Origin: a bacterium
GTDB lineage: Bacteria > Bacillota > Bacilli > Lactobacillales > Streptococcaceae
Length of the DNA stretch: 64,000 bases
Assembly: GCA_905221145.1 (NCBI GenBank)
Contig: CAJNCA010000003.1
Coordinates: forward strand, 62,001-126,000
Reading direction: 5' to 3'
A program made the position numbers and the translations under genes. Shown piece after piece: positions 1-10,070 of this stretch. The notes beneath the pieces were generated by a model. That model saw only the letters and a program-made list of their open reading frames with translations. It was not told the origin of the DNA and ran no database searches. Numbering within the stretch: the stretch's first letter is position 1; each line of letters starts with the position of its first letter.

Positions 1-44
1 GTTAGCGCAGCTGGGCGCTAATATTCAGCGGATTGAGGCAAGTG

Positions 45-58
<14 letters not shown>
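1..58 (+). CDS. murA: UDP-N-acetylglucosamine 1-carboxyvinyltransferase, C-terminal end only
   Basis: Only the last 18 codons are inside the window, read in the frame beginning at base 2 and ending at TAA 56-58. The tail reads LAQLGANIQRIEASDEDE, which fits the acidic C-terminus of streptococcal MurA, the enzyme that adds enolpyruvate to UDP-GlcNAc as the first committed step of peptidoglycan synthesis in the cytoplasm. The stop overlaps the start of the next gene, and the murA-epuA-endA order is the known pneumococcal arrangement. The call rests mostly on this context because the fragment is so short. Confidence 0.65.
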
Positions 59-1102
<1,044 letters not shown>

Positions 1103-1113
1103 AAGATAAGATC

Positions 1114-1147
1114 AACTCCTATGTCACTTGTGGATGTAGGAGTTTTT
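1114..1147 (+). terminator. Terminator after endA
   Basis: AACTCCTA (1114-1121) pairs with TAGGAGTT (1137-1144), followed by further T residues. It closes the murA-epuA-endA unit. Confidence 0.75.
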
Positions 1148-1180
1148 GGACAATTTAAGTAGGACTAGAATAGACACTGA

Positions 1181-1292
1181 TACTCAATGAAAATCAAAGT
1201 GCAAACTAGGAAGCTAGCCGCAGGTTGCTCAAAGCACAGCTTTGAGGTTGCAGATAAAGCTGACGTGGTTTGAAGAAATCTTCGAAGAGTAT
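1181..1292 (-). repeat. BOX element, shortened, inverted orientation
   Basis: Read on the minus strand this begins ACTCTTCGAAGATTTCTTC (boxA-like) and ends TTTGATTTTCATTGAGTA (boxC). The middle keeps a CTCAAAGCTGTGCTTTGAG-type palindrome of boxB, but the central boxA/boxB region containing the usual CTACGGCAAGGCGACG stretch is missing. BOX elements are non-autonomous repeats scattered between pneumococcal and mitis-group genes and can form stable RNA hairpins. This copy lies between endA and the CorC-type gene, ending about 35 bases before that gene's promoter. Confidence 0.85.
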
Positions 1293-1325
1293 GAGAAAAA
1301 ATAATATGTACTGGACTATATTTTG

Positions 1326-1334
1326 TGATATAAT
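1326..1334 (+). promoter_or_regulatory. Extended -10 promoter of the CorC-type gene
   Basis: TGATATAAT gives a perfect TATAAT (1329-1334) with the upstream TG of an extended -10 box. No good -35 is visible at standard spacing. It lies 33 bases before the ATG at 1367. Confidence 0.6.
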
Positions 1335-1366
1335 AGAGGGTAAGATACTATTTTAGGAGAAGAACT

Positions 1367-2698
1367 ATGGAAGACCCAAGTAGTCAGAATTTGTTGCTAC
1401 AATTTGTTTTATTGTTTATCTTGACGGTATTAAATGCCTTTTTCTCAGCCACAGAAATGGCCATGGTGTCACTAAACCGTGCGCGGGTTGAACAAAAGGC
1501 AGAAGAAGGAGATAGGCGCTATATCCGTCTGCTGAAGGTGCTAGAAAATCCTAATCACTTTTTATCAACTATTCAAGTAGGGATTACCCTGATTACGATT
1601 TTGTCAGGGGCAAGTTTGGCAGAAACTCTAGGCCGAGAAATTGCATCTTGGCTTGGAAATGGCGAAACAGCTTATGCTATTGCAAGTTTTCTATCTTTAG
1701 CATTTTTGACTTATATTTCCATCGTTTTTGGGGAATTGTATCCTAAGAGAATCGCTCTTAATCTAAAGGATGCCTTGGCGATTCGTACAGCGCCAGTTAT
1801 TATTGGGCTGGGGAAACTAGTGAGTCCCTTTGTCTGGCTCTTGTCTGCGTCTACCAATCTCTTAAGTCGTTTGACTCCAATGACCTTTGACGACGCTGAC
1901 GAAAAAATGACCCGTGATGAAATTGAGTACATGTTGACAAATAGTGAAGAAACACTAGATGCTGACGAAATTGAGATGTTACAAGGGATTTTCTCACTGG
2001 ACGAATTAATGGCCAGAGAAGTCATGGTTCCTCGAACGGATGCCTTTATGGTCGATATTCAGGATGATAGTCAAACCATCATCCAAAGTATTTTAAAACA
2101 AAATTATTCTCGTATCCCTGTCTATGATGGGGATAAGGATAACGTGATTGGGATCATTCACACCAAGAGTCTCCTTAATGCGGGCTTTGTGGACGGTTTT
2201 GACAATATTGTTTGGAAGAAAATCTTACAAGATCCACTTTTTGTTCCTGAAACTATTTTTGTGGATGACTTGTTAAAAGAATTGCGCAATACCCAAAGAC
2301 AAATGGCAATCTTGCTGGATGAATACGGTGGGATGGCTGGTTTGGTGACCCTGGAAGACCTCTTAGAGGAAATCGTTGGGGAAATCGATGACGAAACAGA
2401 TAAGGCTGAAATCGAAGTTCATAAAATTGGAGAAGATACTTATATCGTTCAAGGCACCATGAATCTCAATGATTTTAATGACTACTTTGATGTTGAACTG
2501 GAAAGTGATGATGTTGATACCATCGCTGGTTACTATTTGACAGGAGTGGGGACCATTCCAACGACTGAGAAACTCAGTTATGAATTAGTCAGCCAAAACA
2601 AACAGCTTATCCTAACCAATGATAAAGTGAAAAATGGACGTGTTACCAAGGTAAAAGTCCAAATTACCGAAGTTGAAATAGAAGAAGAAACAGAGTAA
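1367..2698 (+). CDS. CNNM/CorC-type (HlyC/TlyC family) membrane transporter
   Basis: A 443-residue protein with the usual three-part layout. An N-terminal DUF21/CNNM membrane domain (about residues 8-185, four hydrophobic segments, motif FSATEMAMVSLN) is followed by a pair of CBS domains (about 215-335, with VMVPRTDAF at the start and DEYGGMAGLVTLEDLLEEI near the end) and a C-terminal CorC_HlyC domain (about 350-430). Family members are linked to Mg2+/cation efflux. The older 'hemolysin' label is not supported by sequence here. It has its own promoter and terminator, so it is probably monocistronic. AGGAG lies just upstream of the ATG. Confidence 0.9.
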   Translation: MEDPSSQNLLLQFVLLFILTVLNAFFSATEMAMVSLNRARVEQKAEEGDRRYIRLLKVLENPNHFLSTIQVGITLITILSGASLAETLGREIASWLGNGETAYAIASFLSLAFLTYISIVFGELYPKRIALNLKDALAIRTAPVIIGLGKLVSPFVWLLSASTNLLSRLTPMTFDDADEKMTRDEIEYMLTNSEETLDADEIEMLQGIFSLDELMAREVMVPRTDAFMVDIQDDSQTIIQSILKQNYSRIPVYDGDKDNVIGIIHTKSLLNAGFVDGFDNIVWKKILQDPLFVPETIFVDDLLKELRNTQRQMAILLDEYGGMAGLVTLEDLLEEIVGEIDDETDKAEIEVHKIGEDTYIVQGTMNLNDFNDYFDVELESDDVDTIAGYYLTGVGTIPTTEKLSYELVSQNKQLILTNDKVKNGRVTKVKVQITEVEIEEETE

Positions 2699-2702
2699 AC
2701 TA

Positions 2703-2738
2703 GAGGCTTTTGTCACCAGGCGTGACGAAGCTTTTTTC
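2703..2738 (+). terminator. Terminator after the CorC-type gene
   Basis: GTCAC-CAGGC-GTGAC forms the core with flanking AGGCTTT/AAGCTTTTTT pairing, then a T-run. It starts five bases after the stop codon. Confidence 0.75.
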
Positions 2739-2827
2739 AGTTGATTTCAAGAGGGAATTGTGTCCTCGAAAAACTCAGCCCCAACCTAGTCTCAAAAGTT
2801 TTTTAAGGTTATACGTATTTATTCGAG

Positions 2828-2862
2828 GAAAAAAGGAAAAAGCCCTTTAAATTGGGCTTTCT
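2828..2862 (-). terminator. Terminator of the tRNA-Cys transcript (minus strand)
   Basis: AAAGCCC (2839-2845) and GGGCTTT (2854-2860) pair. Read on the minus strand the hairpin is followed by CTTTTTCCTTTTTTCC, a good T-rich tail. It lies about 35 bases downstream of the tRNA gene on that strand. Confidence 0.65.
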
Positions 2863-2895
2863 GTTTAAATGAAACCTGATAAATCAAGTTATAGA

Positions 2896-2966
2896 AGGCG
2901 GTAGACGGATTTGAACCGACGATCAAGCTTTTGCAGAGCCGTGCCTTACCACTTGGCTATACCGCC
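2896..2966 (-). tRNA. tRNA-Cys (anticodon GCA)
   Basis: On the minus strand a 71-base cloverleaf begins GGCGGTA and ends TACCGCC plus discriminator T. The D arm reads AGCCAAGTGGTAAGGC, the anticodon loop is CTGCAAA with GCA, and the T arm contains GGTTCGAATCC. The acceptor stem is fully paired. The 3' CCA is not encoded. The gene stands alone between the CorC-type gene and amiA, transcribed opposite to both. Confidence 0.96.
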
Positions 2967-3058
2967 TTAACGTTTATTATTATACCTTGAAAATGATTTT
3001 CAGTCAATAGCTTTTTCAGATTTTTTGTGTCAATAAGCCTAAATATTCTGAAAATTCG

Positions 3059-3087
3059 TTTACTTTTCTTGAAATCTATGATATAAT
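3059..3087 (+). promoter_or_regulatory. Promoter of the ami operon
   Basis: TTTACT (3059-3064), a 17-base spacer and TATAAT (3082-3087) form a good vegetative promoter 41 bases before the amiA start. Confidence 0.65.
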
Positions 3088-3127
3088 TGATGATAACCTA
3101 TACTTTATTTATAAGAGGAGTAAATAA

Positions 3128-5116
3128 ATGAAAAAAAGTCAAGTGCTTGCTGTAGCGGGAGCTACCTTATTAACGTCAGGAGTTCTAGCTGCGTGTTCAA
3201 ACACTAGTTCAAATAATGCTAAACTAGCAAAAGATTACCAATATGTTTATCAAACAGATCCAGAAACTTTGGATTATATCGTCAGCAATATCGATTCAAC
3301 ATCATTCGTCACAACAAATGCTGTAGATGGTTTGTTAGCTAACGATAAATATGGTAATCTAGTTCCTTCTATTGCTGAATCATGGACAGTTTCAAAAGAT
3401 GGTTTGACTTATACCTATAAAATCCGTAAGGATGCTAAATGGGTTACAGCAGAGGGAGAAGAATACGCTCCTGTAACTGCTAAAGACTTCGTTACTGGTT
3501 TGAAACATGCCGTAGATGGAAAATCAAAAGGACTTTCAATCGTTAGCTCTTCTATTAAGGGATTAGAAGCCTATATCAAGGGTGAAACAAGCGATTTTTC
3601 AACCGTTGGAGTAAAAGCACTTGATGATCAAACACTAGAATATACCTTGAACCAGCCAGAAACTTTCTGGAATGACAAGACCACTAGTGGTGTTTTGATG
3701 CCGGTTAATGAAGAATTCTTAACTTCAAAAGGGGAAGGTTTTGGTGCCCCAACAGATGCTAACTCTATTCTTTATAACGGTCCATTTGTCTTGAAGTCTG
3801 TAACTCCAAAATCATCTATCGAGATGGCTAAAAATGATGCTTACTGGGACAAAGAAAATGTAAAAATTGAGAACGTTAAGTTCACTTTCTGGGATGGTAA
3901 GGACCAAGATGTGATTGCCAAAGGTTTTGCTGATGGTCAATATAGCAAGGCTCGTATCTTCCCTACAAGTTCTACATATGAAAAATATGCAGCTGACTTC
4001 AAAGATAACATTTACTTTAATGAACCAGGAGCGGGTGTTGCAACTGTCAGCTTGAATTATGGCCGTACAACCTATAACCACACTGCCAAAACAAGTGATG
4101 CTCAAAAGACATCTACTCAGAAAGCATTGCTAAACAAGGAATTCCGTCAAGCCTTGAACTTTGCGGTCGATCGCAATTCTTATTCAGCTCAAACAAATGG
4201 TACTGATGGAGCTGCAGTAGCCATCCGTAATACATTTGCACCTTATAATCTTCAAGTTGGTAAGAAAACATTTGGTGAATTGGTACAAGATAGCTTGGCT
4301 AAGACAAATTCTTCTACTTGGTCAAACGTGTCTCTAGCAGATTCTCAAAATGGCCTTTACAATGAAGAAAAAGCGAAAGAAGTCTTTGCTAAAGCCAAAT
4401 CAAGCCTACAAGCTGAAGGTGTTGAATTCCCAATCCACTTGGATGCCTTGGTTATCCAAGAATCAACAGCGGTTGTAAACCGTGTTCAATCATTGAAACA
4501 ATCAATTGAAAAAGTATTGGGTTCAGATAATGTTGTTGTAGACTTACAACAAATGACTCAAGCAGAGGCTTTACCAATTTCATTTAGCGCTCCAACAGCT
4601 AAAGAGCAAGACTGGGATATCCATACCTTGCTAGGATGGAACCCTGACTATCAAGATCCTTCTACTTTCTTGGATCAATTCGTCCTTAAGGGAGGAAGCA
4701 CTCGCCTTTACCTTGGTATTGACCAAAACACAGATGCATCAGTAGTAAGCAAACTTGGTTTAGCTGACTATGGAAAATTACTTGATGACGCAAACAGCGA
4801 AAACCAAGATGTTCAAAAACGTTATGAAAAATACGCGGTGGCACAAGCTTGGTTGACTGATAATGCTTTGACAATTCCAGTAATGGCTTCTCCTAAAGAA
4901 ACAGCCGTTTCATATGTTTCAAAAGTTCTACCATTTAGCTCTTCATATTCAGTAGCCGGCCTTAAAGGTGAAAATTCAGGATACTTGAAGTACACTGAAG
5001 TTGGTGAAAAAGCAATCACCAAAGAAGAGTATGAAAAAGCTCGTGAAAAATGGTTGAAAGAAAAGACTGAGTCAAACGAGAAAGCTCAAAAAGAATTGGC
5101 AAGTCATGTGAAGTAA
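3128..5116 (+). CDS. amiA: Oligopeptide-binding lipoprotein of the Ami transporter
   Basis: A 662-residue extracellular lipoprotein. The signal peptide ends in the lipobox LAAC with Cys23 as the lipidated residue. The rest is a type 5 (OppA/DppA) solute-binding fold, with landmarks such as YVYQTDPETLDY, SILYNGPFVLKS and ALNFAVDR. It captures oligopeptides and hands them to AmiC/AmiD, feeding nutrition and peptide signalling. It is named from its position as first gene of amiACDEF. The charged tail ending KAQKELASHVK is typical of AmiA. From memory the N-terminal and central parts are less like pneumococcal AmiA and more like Ali-type paralogues, so allele replacement is possible. GAGGAG lies before the ATG. 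Confidence 0.88.
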   Translation: MKKSQVLAVAGATLLTSGVLAACSNTSSNNAKLAKDYQYVYQTDPETLDYIVSNIDSTSFVTTNAVDGLLANDKYGNLVPSIAESWTVSKDGLTYTYKIRKDAKWVTAEGEEYAPVTAKDFVTGLKHAVDGKSKGLSIVSSSIKGLEAYIKGETSDFSTVGVKALDDQTLEYTLNQPETFWNDKTTSGVLMPVNEEFLTSKGEGFGAPTDANSILYNGPFVLKSVTPKSSIEMAKNDAYWDKENVKIENVKFTFWDGKDQDVIAKGFADGQYSKARIFPTSSTYEKYAADFKDNIYFNEPGAGVATVSLNYGRTTYNHTAKTSDAQKTSTQKALLNKEFRQALNFAVDRNSYSAQTNGTDGAAVAIRNTFAPYNLQVGKKTFGELVQDSLAKTNSSTWSNVSLADSQNGLYNEEKAKEVFAKAKSSLQAEGVEFPIHLDALVIQESTAVVNRVQSLKQSIEKVLGSDNVVVDLQQMTQAEALPISFSAPTAKEQDWDIHTLLGWNPDYQDPSTFLDQFVLKGGSTRLYLGIDQNTDASVVSKLGLADYGKLLDDANSENQDVQKRYEKYAVAQAWLTDNALTIPVMASPKETAVSYVSKVLPFSSSYSVAGLKGENSGYLKYTEVGEKAITKEEYEKAREKWLKEKTESNEKAQKELASHVK

Positions 5117-5128
5117 ATAATTTTCAAT

Positions 5129-5163
5129 AGAACTTTCTCTCCATGAGGAGAAGGTTCTTTTGG
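5129..5163 (+). terminator. Hairpin between amiA and amiC, probably a partial terminator
   Basis: AGAAC (5129-5133) pairs with GTTCT (5154-5158), with further TTCTC/GAGAA pairing inside, followed by only three or four T residues. A weak terminator here would let the binding protein be made in excess over the permease and ATPase subunits. This is inferred from position and structure. Confidence 0.5.
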
Positions 5164-5182
5164 GATTTTTAAAGGAAATGAT

Positions 5183-6679
5183 ATGAAAAAATATATTTTT
5201 ATGCGTGTTTTGCGGTCATTGGTTTCTATCTTTTTAGTAACAACCTTGACCTACACGATTATCTATACAATGGTTCCTCGAAAATTGATTTTCAAACAGG
5301 ATACCAACTATAACAAGATTGCGACAACTGCTGATAAACGTGATAACTATGAAAATACCGTTTATGAGCGTATGGGCTATATTGAGTACTACGATACCAA
5401 AGAGTTGCAAGAAAAAGCTAGCCAGATGGATGCTTCTGTAACAGTTGAAGCCAATGATACCAACAAGGCTATCTATGAAAAATACATCAAACAAATCGGT
5501 CATGGTTGGACCCTGGGAGAATTTACTGAAAGTGGCCAATTCTACGCTACGCGTGAAATCCCGATTTTTGAACGTGTTTTCAAATTCTATGCTAACTTGA
5601 TTGACATTGATCATACAAATAAAATTCAAGACCCTGAAAATCCAGACTTGAAACGTTACCTTCGTTTTGAAAATGATCCAGCTATCGGATGGTCCTTGGT
5701 TGGTTCAGGAACTAAACACAAGTATCTCTTGTACTTCAACAGCCAGTTCCCGTTTGTGCATCAAAACTTTGTGAACATTAATTTAGGTGACTCTTATCCA
5801 ACCTATGCTAATAGCCCTGTTTTACAGGTTATTACTCAGGGACAAGGGCAAACAAAAACTTCGCAAGTTCAGTTCCCAACAGGTAAGAAAACTTCTTCTG
5901 TAAATATTTACTCAAGAACCTACAAATCACCTAGTCAGGCTGATTCTCGTGAAGTAGCCAACTACGGAAAAGATGATCCTTATACAGCTACTGAAAGTAA
6001 CTACCAATATCCTTCTATGATTGCTAGCTCTGCAGTCGTTGGATTGATCGGTTTGGTGATTTCTTATGCGATTGCCGTGCCACTTGGTTCAGCTATGGCT
6101 CGCTTCAAGAATACTTGGATTGATAGCTTCTCAACAGGGGCTTTGACCTTCTTGATGGCTCTTCCAACAATTGCCTTGGTTTATATCGTTCGTTTGGCTG
6201 GTTCTTCAATCGGCTTGCCAGATTCATTCCCTATCTTGGGTGCTGGAGATTGGCGCTCTTACGTTTTACCAGCAGTCATTCTTGGTTTATTGGGGGCTCC
6301 TGGTACAGCTATTTGGATTCGTCGTTATATGATTGACTTGCAATCACAAGATTTTGTACGTTTTGCTCGTGCCAAAGGTTTGTCTGAAAAAGAAATTTCA
6401 AACAAACACATCTTTAAAAATGCCATGGTTCCACTGGTTTCAGGAATTCCTGGTGCTGTTATCGGGGTTATCGGTGGTGCAACCCTTACTGAAACAGTCT
6501 TCGCCTTCCCAGGTATGGGTAAAATGTTGATTGACTCTGTAAAAGCATCTAATAACTCTATGGTCGTAGGTCTTGTCTTCATCTTTACATGTATTTCTAT
6601 CTTCTCACTTCTTTTAGGAGATATTTGGATGACGATTATTGACCCACGTATTAAATTGACTGAGAAAGGAGGCAAATAA
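5183..6679 (+). CDS. amiC: Oligopeptide ABC transporter permease AmiC
   Basis: A 498-residue inner-membrane permease. One membrane segment near residues 10-30 is followed by a large extracellular insertion (about 30-275), then five hydrophobic segments carrying the BPD_transp_1 domain. The EAA loop contains [15 protein letters not shown]. The large insertion is characteristic of AmiC compared with shorter OppB proteins. With AmiD it forms the peptide channel. It follows amiA after a partial terminator, and its stop codon overlaps the amiD ATG by one base. Confidence 0.93.
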   Translation: MKKYIFMRVLRSLVSIFLVTTLTYTIIYTMVPRKLIFKQDTNYNKIATTADKRDNYENTVYERMGYIEYYDTKELQEKASQMDASVTVEANDTNKAIYEKYIKQIGHGWTLGEFTESGQFYATREIPIFERVFKFYANLIDIDHTNKIQDPENPDLKRYLRFENDPAIGWSLVGSGTKHKYLLYFNSQFPFVHQNFVNINLGDSYPTYANSPVLQVITQGQGQTKTSQVQFPTGKKTSSVNIYSRTYKSPSQADSREVANYGKDDPYTATESNYQYPSMIASSAVVGLIGLVISYAIAVPLGSAMARFKNTWIDSFSTGALTFLMALPTIALVYIVRLAGSSIGLPDSFPILGAGDWRSYVLPAVILGLLGAPGTAIWIRRYMIDLQSQDFVRFARAKGLSEKEISNKHIFKNAMVPLVSGIPGAVIGVIGGATLTETVFAFPGMGKMLIDSVKASNNSMVVGLVFIFTCISIFSLLLGDIWMTIIDPRIKLTEKGGK

Positions 6680-7605
6680 TGTCTACAATCGATAAAGAAA
6701 AATTTCAGTTCGTAAAACGTGACGATTTTGCCTCTGAAGCCATTGATGCGCCAGCCTATTCTTACTGGGGATCAGTGTTTAGACAATTTATGAAGAAAAA
6801 ATCAACTGTAGTCATGTTGGGAATCTTGGTAGCCATCATTTTGATGAGTTTCATCTACCCGATGTTTTCTAAGTTTGATTTCAATGATGTCAGCAAGGTA
6901 AACGACTTTAGTGCTCGTTATATCAAGCCAAATGCTGAGCATTGGTTCGGTACTGACAGTAACGGTAAATCTCTCTTTGACGGTGTCTGGTTCGGAGCTC
7001 GTAACTCTATCCTCATTTCTGTGATTGCGACAGTGATTAACTTGGTTATCGGTGTCTTTGTCGGTGGTATTTGGGGAATTTCAAAATCCGTTGACCGTGT
7101 CATGATGGAAGTTTATAACGTCATCTCAAACATCCCATCTCTTTTGATTGTTATTGTCTTAACTTACTCAATCGGAGCTGGATTCTGGAATCTGATTTTT
7201 GCCATGAGTGTCACAACATGGATCGGAATTGCCTTTATGATTCGTGTGCAAATCTTGCGTTATCGTGACTTGGAATACAACTTGGCGTCACGTACTTTGG
7301 GAACACCAACCTTGAAAATTGTTGCCAAAAACATCATGCCACAATTGGTATCTGTTATTGTGACAACGATGACCCAAATGCTTCCAAGCTTTATCTCATA
7401 TGAAGCCTTCTTGTCTTTCTTCGGTCTTGGGTTACCGATTACCGTACCAAGTTTGGGTCGTTTGATTTCGGATTATTCACAAAACGTAACAACTAACGCT
7501 TACTTGTTCTGGATTCCATTGACAACTCTTGTCTTGGTATCCTTGTCCCTTTTCGTAGTTGGTCAAAACTTAGCGGATGCTAGTGATCCACGTACACATA
7601 GATAG
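6679..7605 (+). CDS. amiD: Oligopeptide ABC transporter permease AmiD
   Basis: A 308-residue permease of the OppC type. It has a soluble N-terminus of about 40 residues, a first membrane segment near 45-65, an extracellular stretch containing [15 protein letters not shown] (a usual OppC signature), and a BPD_transp_1 domain with the EAA motif in [20 protein letters not shown]. It pairs with AmiC. The start overlaps the last base of the amiC stop, which indicates translational coupling. Confidence 0.94.
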   Translation: MSTIDKEKFQFVKRDDFASEAIDAPAYSYWGSVFRQFMKKKSTVVMLGILVAIILMSFIYPMFSKFDFNDVSKVNDFSARYIKPNAEHWFGTDSNGKSLFDGVWFGARNSILISVIATVINLVIGVFVGGIWGISKSVDRVMMEVYNVISNIPSLLIVIVLTYSIGAGFWNLIFAMSVTTWIGIAFMIRVQILRYRDLEYNLASRTLGTPTLKIVAKNIMPQLVSVIVTTMTQMLPSFISYEAFLSFFGLGLPITVPSLGRLISDYSQNVTTNAYLFWIPLTTLVLVSLSLFVVGQNLADASDPRTHR

Positions 7606-7613
7606 GAGTAGAA

Positions 7614-8681
7614 ATGACAAAAGAAAAAAATGTAATTTTGACTGCTCGCGATATTGTCGTGGAATTTGACGTTCGTGACAAAGTATTGACAGCCATTCGT
7701 GGCGTTTCCCTTGAATTAGTTGAAGGAGAAGTATTGGCCTTGGTAGGTGAGTCAGGATCAGGTAAATCTGTTTTGACAAAGACCTTCACAGGTATGCTCG
7801 AAGAAAATGGTCGTATTGCTCAAGGTAGCATTGACTACCGTGGTCAGGATTTGACCGCCTTGTCTTCTCACAAGGATTGGGAACAAATTCGTGGTGCTAA
7901 GATTGCGACTATCTTCCAGGATCCAATGACTAGTTTGGACCCAATTAAAACAATTGGTAGTCAGATTACAGAAGTTATTGTAAAACACCAAGGAAAAACA
8001 GCCAAGGAAGCAAAAGAATTGGCTATTGACTACATGAATAAGGTTGGGATTCCAGACGCAGATAGACGTTTTGATGAATACCCATTCCAATATTCTGGAG
8101 GAATGCGTCAACGTATCGTTATTGCTATTGCCCTTGCCTGCCGACCTGATGTCTTGATCTGTGATGAGCCAACAACTGCCTTGGATGTGACCATTCAAGC
8201 ACAGATTATTGATTTGCTCAAATCATTACAAAACGAGTACCATTTCACAACCATCTTTATCACTCATGACCTTGGTGTGGTAGCAAGTATTGCGGATAAG
8301 GTAGCGGTTATGTATGCAGGAGAAATCGTTGAATATGGAACTGTTGAGGAAGTCTTCTATGACCCTCGTCATCCATATACATGGAGTCTCTTGTCTAGCT
8401 TGCCTCAGCTTGCTGATGATAAAGGGGATCTTTACTCAATTCCAGGAACACCTCCATCACTTTATACTGATCTGAAAGGGGATGCCTTTGCCTTGCGTTC
8501 AGACTATGCAATGCAAATTGACTTCGAACAAAAAGCCCCTCAATTCTCAGTATCAGAGACACATTGGGCTAAAACTTGGCTTCTTCATGAGGATGCTCCA
8601 AAAGTAGAAAAACCAGCTGTGATTGCAAATCTCCACGATAAGATCCGTGAAAAAATGGGATTTGCCCATCTGGCTGACTAG
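7614..8681 (+). CDS. amiE: Oligopeptide ABC transporter ATPase AmiE
   Basis: A 355-residue ATPase of the OppD type. Walker A is GESGSGKS, the ABC signature is YSGGMRQR, Walker B is [12 protein letters not shown] and the switch His is in ITHDLGVV. The C-terminal part (about 255-330) carries the oligopeptide_HPY region with [12 protein letters not shown]. It energises peptide import as a heterodimer with AmiF. It begins eight bases after amiD with GGAG upstream. Confidence 0.95.
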   Translation: MTKEKNVILTARDIVVEFDVRDKVLTAIRGVSLELVEGEVLALVGESGSGKSVLTKTFTGMLEENGRIAQGSIDYRGQDLTALSSHKDWEQIRGAKIATIFQDPMTSLDPIKTIGSQITEVIVKHQGKTAKEAKELAIDYMNKVGIPDADRRFDEYPFQYSGGMRQRIVIAIALACRPDVLICDEPTTALDVTIQAQIIDLLKSLQNEYHFTTIFITHDLGVVASIADKVAVMYAGEIVEYGTVEEVFYDPRHPYTWSLLSSLPQLADDKGDLYSIPGTPPSLYTDLKGDAFALRSDYAMQIDFEQKAPQFSVSETHWAKTWLLHEDAPKVEKPAVIANLHDKIREKMGFAHLAD

Positions 8682-8691
8682 GAGGAAGGAA

Positions 8692-9618
8692 ATGTCTGAA
8701 AAATTAGTAGAAATCAAAGATTTAGAAATTTCCTTCGGTGAAGGAAGTAAGAAGTTTGTTGCGGTTAAAAATGCCAACTTCTTTATCAACAAGGGAGAAA
8801 CTTTCTCGCTTGTAGGTGAGTCAGGGAGCGGAAAAACAACTATTGGTCGTGCCATCATTGGTCTAAATGACACAAGTAATGGTGATATCATTTTTGATGG
8901 TCAAAAGATTAATGGTAAGAAATCGCGTGAACAAGCTGCGGAATTGATTCGTCGTATCCAGATGATTTTCCAAGACCCTGCAGCAAGTTTGAATGAACGT
9001 GCTACTGTTGATTATATTATTTCTGAAGGTCTTTACAATCACCGTCTCTTTAAGGATGAAGAAGAACGTAAAGAGAAAGTTAAAAATATTATTCGTGAAG
9101 TGGGTCTGCTTGCTGAGCATTTGACTCGTTATCCTCATGAGTTTTCAGGTGGTCAACGTCAACGTATCGGTATTGCCCGTGCCTTGGTCATGCAACCAGA
9201 CTTTGTTATTGCGGATGAGCCCATTTCAGCCTTGGACGTTTCTGTGCGTGCCCAGGTCTTGAACTTGCTCAAAAAATTCCAAAAAGAGCTCGGTTTGACC
9301 TATCTCTTCATCGCCCATGACTTGTCTGTCGTTCGCTTTATTTCAGATCGTATCGCAGTTATTTATAAGGGTGTTATTGTAGAGGTTGCAGAAACAGAAG
9401 AATTGTTTAACAATCCAATTCATCCATATACTCAGGCCTTGCTTTCGGCGGTACCAATTCCAGATCCAATCTTGGAACGTAAGAAGGTCTTGAAGGTTTA
9501 CGACCCAAGCCAACATGATTATGAGACAGATAAGCCATCCATGGTTGAAATCCGTCCAGGTCACTATGTTTGGGCTAACCAAGCCGAATTGACGCGTTAC
9601 CAACAAGGGTTAAACTAA
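8692..9618 (+). CDS. amiF: Oligopeptide ABC transporter ATPase AmiF
   Basis: A 308-residue ATPase of the OppF type. Walker A is GESGSGKT, the signature is FSGGQRQR, Walker B is [12 protein letters not shown], and [12 protein letters not shown] marks the C-terminal oligopeptide region. The ATG at 8692 was chosen over an upstream in-frame start inside amiE because GGAGGAAGG sits directly before it and the protein then begins [11 protein letters not shown] as expected. It is the last gene of the operon, followed by a strong terminator. Confidence 0.95.
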   Translation: MSEKLVEIKDLEISFGEGSKKFVAVKNANFFINKGETFSLVGESGSGKTTIGRAIIGLNDTSNGDIIFDGQKINGKKSREQAAELIRRIQMIFQDPAASLNERATVDYIISEGLYNHRLFKDEEERKEKVKNIIREVGLLAEHLTRYPHEFSGGQRQRIGIARALVMQPDFVIADEPISALDVSVRAQVLNLLKKFQKELGLTYLFIAHDLSVVRFISDRIAVIYKGVIVEVAETEELFNNPIHPYTQALLSAVPIPDPILERKKVLKVYDPSQHDYETDKPSMVEIRPGHYVWANQAELTRYQQGLN

Positions 9619-9622
9619 TAAT

Positions 9623-9672
9623 GGTTTTATAATTTCCATGTCAACTTTTATGGAAATTATAAAACTTTTTTT
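9623..9672 (+). terminator. Strong terminator of the ami operon
   Basis: A stem of about 17 base pairs, GGTTTTATAATTTCCAT pairing with its complement around a short loop, is followed by seven T residues. It starts a few bases after the amiF stop codon. Confidence 0.9.
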
Positions 9673-9747
9673 ATTTGACTGATTTAAAAAACTTTGAAAG
9701 CTCCCTGAAAGAATTTTCGAAAAATTTTAAAAAATTCTGAAATATTC

Positions 9748-9776
9748 TTGACAGCTAATGAAAAAGGTGGTAAGAT
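9748..9776 (+). promoter_or_regulatory. Promoter of the attenuator leader and trpXYZ-type operon
   Basis: A perfect TTGACA (9748-9753), a 17-base spacer and TAAGAT (9771-9776). Transcription should start near 9783, giving a leader of about 290 bases before the first transporter gene. Confidence 0.8.
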
Positions 9777-9808
9777 AGGAAACATCAAAAAAGAAAGCAG
9801 AAAGAGAA

Positions 9809-9868
9809 ATGAATAAAAGACAAGCTGTAACAATGAATCAAAACTTTTACTTTAGCTACTTTAGATAG
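9809..9868 (+). CDS. Aromatic leader peptide (19 residues), candidate attenuation sensor
   Basis: A 20-codon frame, ATG to TAG, reading MNKRQAVTMNQNFYFSYFR. Codons 13-18 are Phe-Tyr-Phe-Ser-Tyr-Phe, so five of six are aromatic and there is no Trp codon. The start is about 26 bases after the predicted transcription start, with only a weak purine-rich AAAGAGAA upstream. It ends one base before the first of a series of mutually exclusive RNA segments. The style resembles E. coli pheL and pheST leader peptides. I infer that ribosomes stalled at the Phe/Tyr codons control downstream termination. Translation of this frame is not proven. Confidence 0.7.
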   Translation: MNKRQAVTMNQNFYFSYFR

Positions 9869-10040
9869 TGTTTGTAGACATGTCACCATGGATGCAAACA
9901 GTTCAAGCAATTTGTTTGTATCTATGTGGCTAAGATTTTTGATTGTGGTCCATATAGATGAATATCTAAATGGACTAGCTAAGTTATAACTTGTTAGATT
10001 ATTTCAAGCATCCGTTTAGATAGTATCTAGGCGGTTTTTT
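9869..10040 (+). promoter_or_regulatory. Transcription attenuator with a chain of alternative hairpins
   Basis: Segments seen in the sequence: 1 (9869-9876) pairs with 2 (9893-9900); 2 extended (9887-9900) pairs over 14 positions with 3 (9913-9926); 3 (9920-9929) pairs over 10 with 4 (9950-9959); 4 (9948-9959) pairs with 5 (9964-9975) with one mismatch; 5 (9963-9973) pairs over 11 with 6 (10012-10022); 6 (10012-10021) pairs with 7 (10025-10034), followed by TTTTTTGTTTT as an intrinsic terminator. Adjacent pairs exclude each other. Thus 1:2, 3:4 and 5:6 give readthrough, while 2:3, 4:5 and 6:7 give termination. A ribosome finishing the leader peptide would cover segment 1 and favour termination; one stalled early in the Phe/Tyr run would leave it free. 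Confidence 0.8.
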
Positions 10041-10070
10041 GTTTTATCTTTTCTGAGAAGGAGTTTCATT

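Noticed and set aside
2764..2828. CCTCGAA...TTCGAGG inverted repeat enclosing a CCTAGTCTCAAAAG-like stretch, perhaps a fourth copy of the structured element
   Set aside because: The closing stem is short, the inner hairpins do not form and the length does not match. At most it is a decayed relative.
9748..10040. T-box riboswitch for the trpXYZ-type operon
   Set aside because: No AGGGTGGNACCGCG box or specifier-loop architecture could be found; the alternating segments and leader peptide explain the region better.
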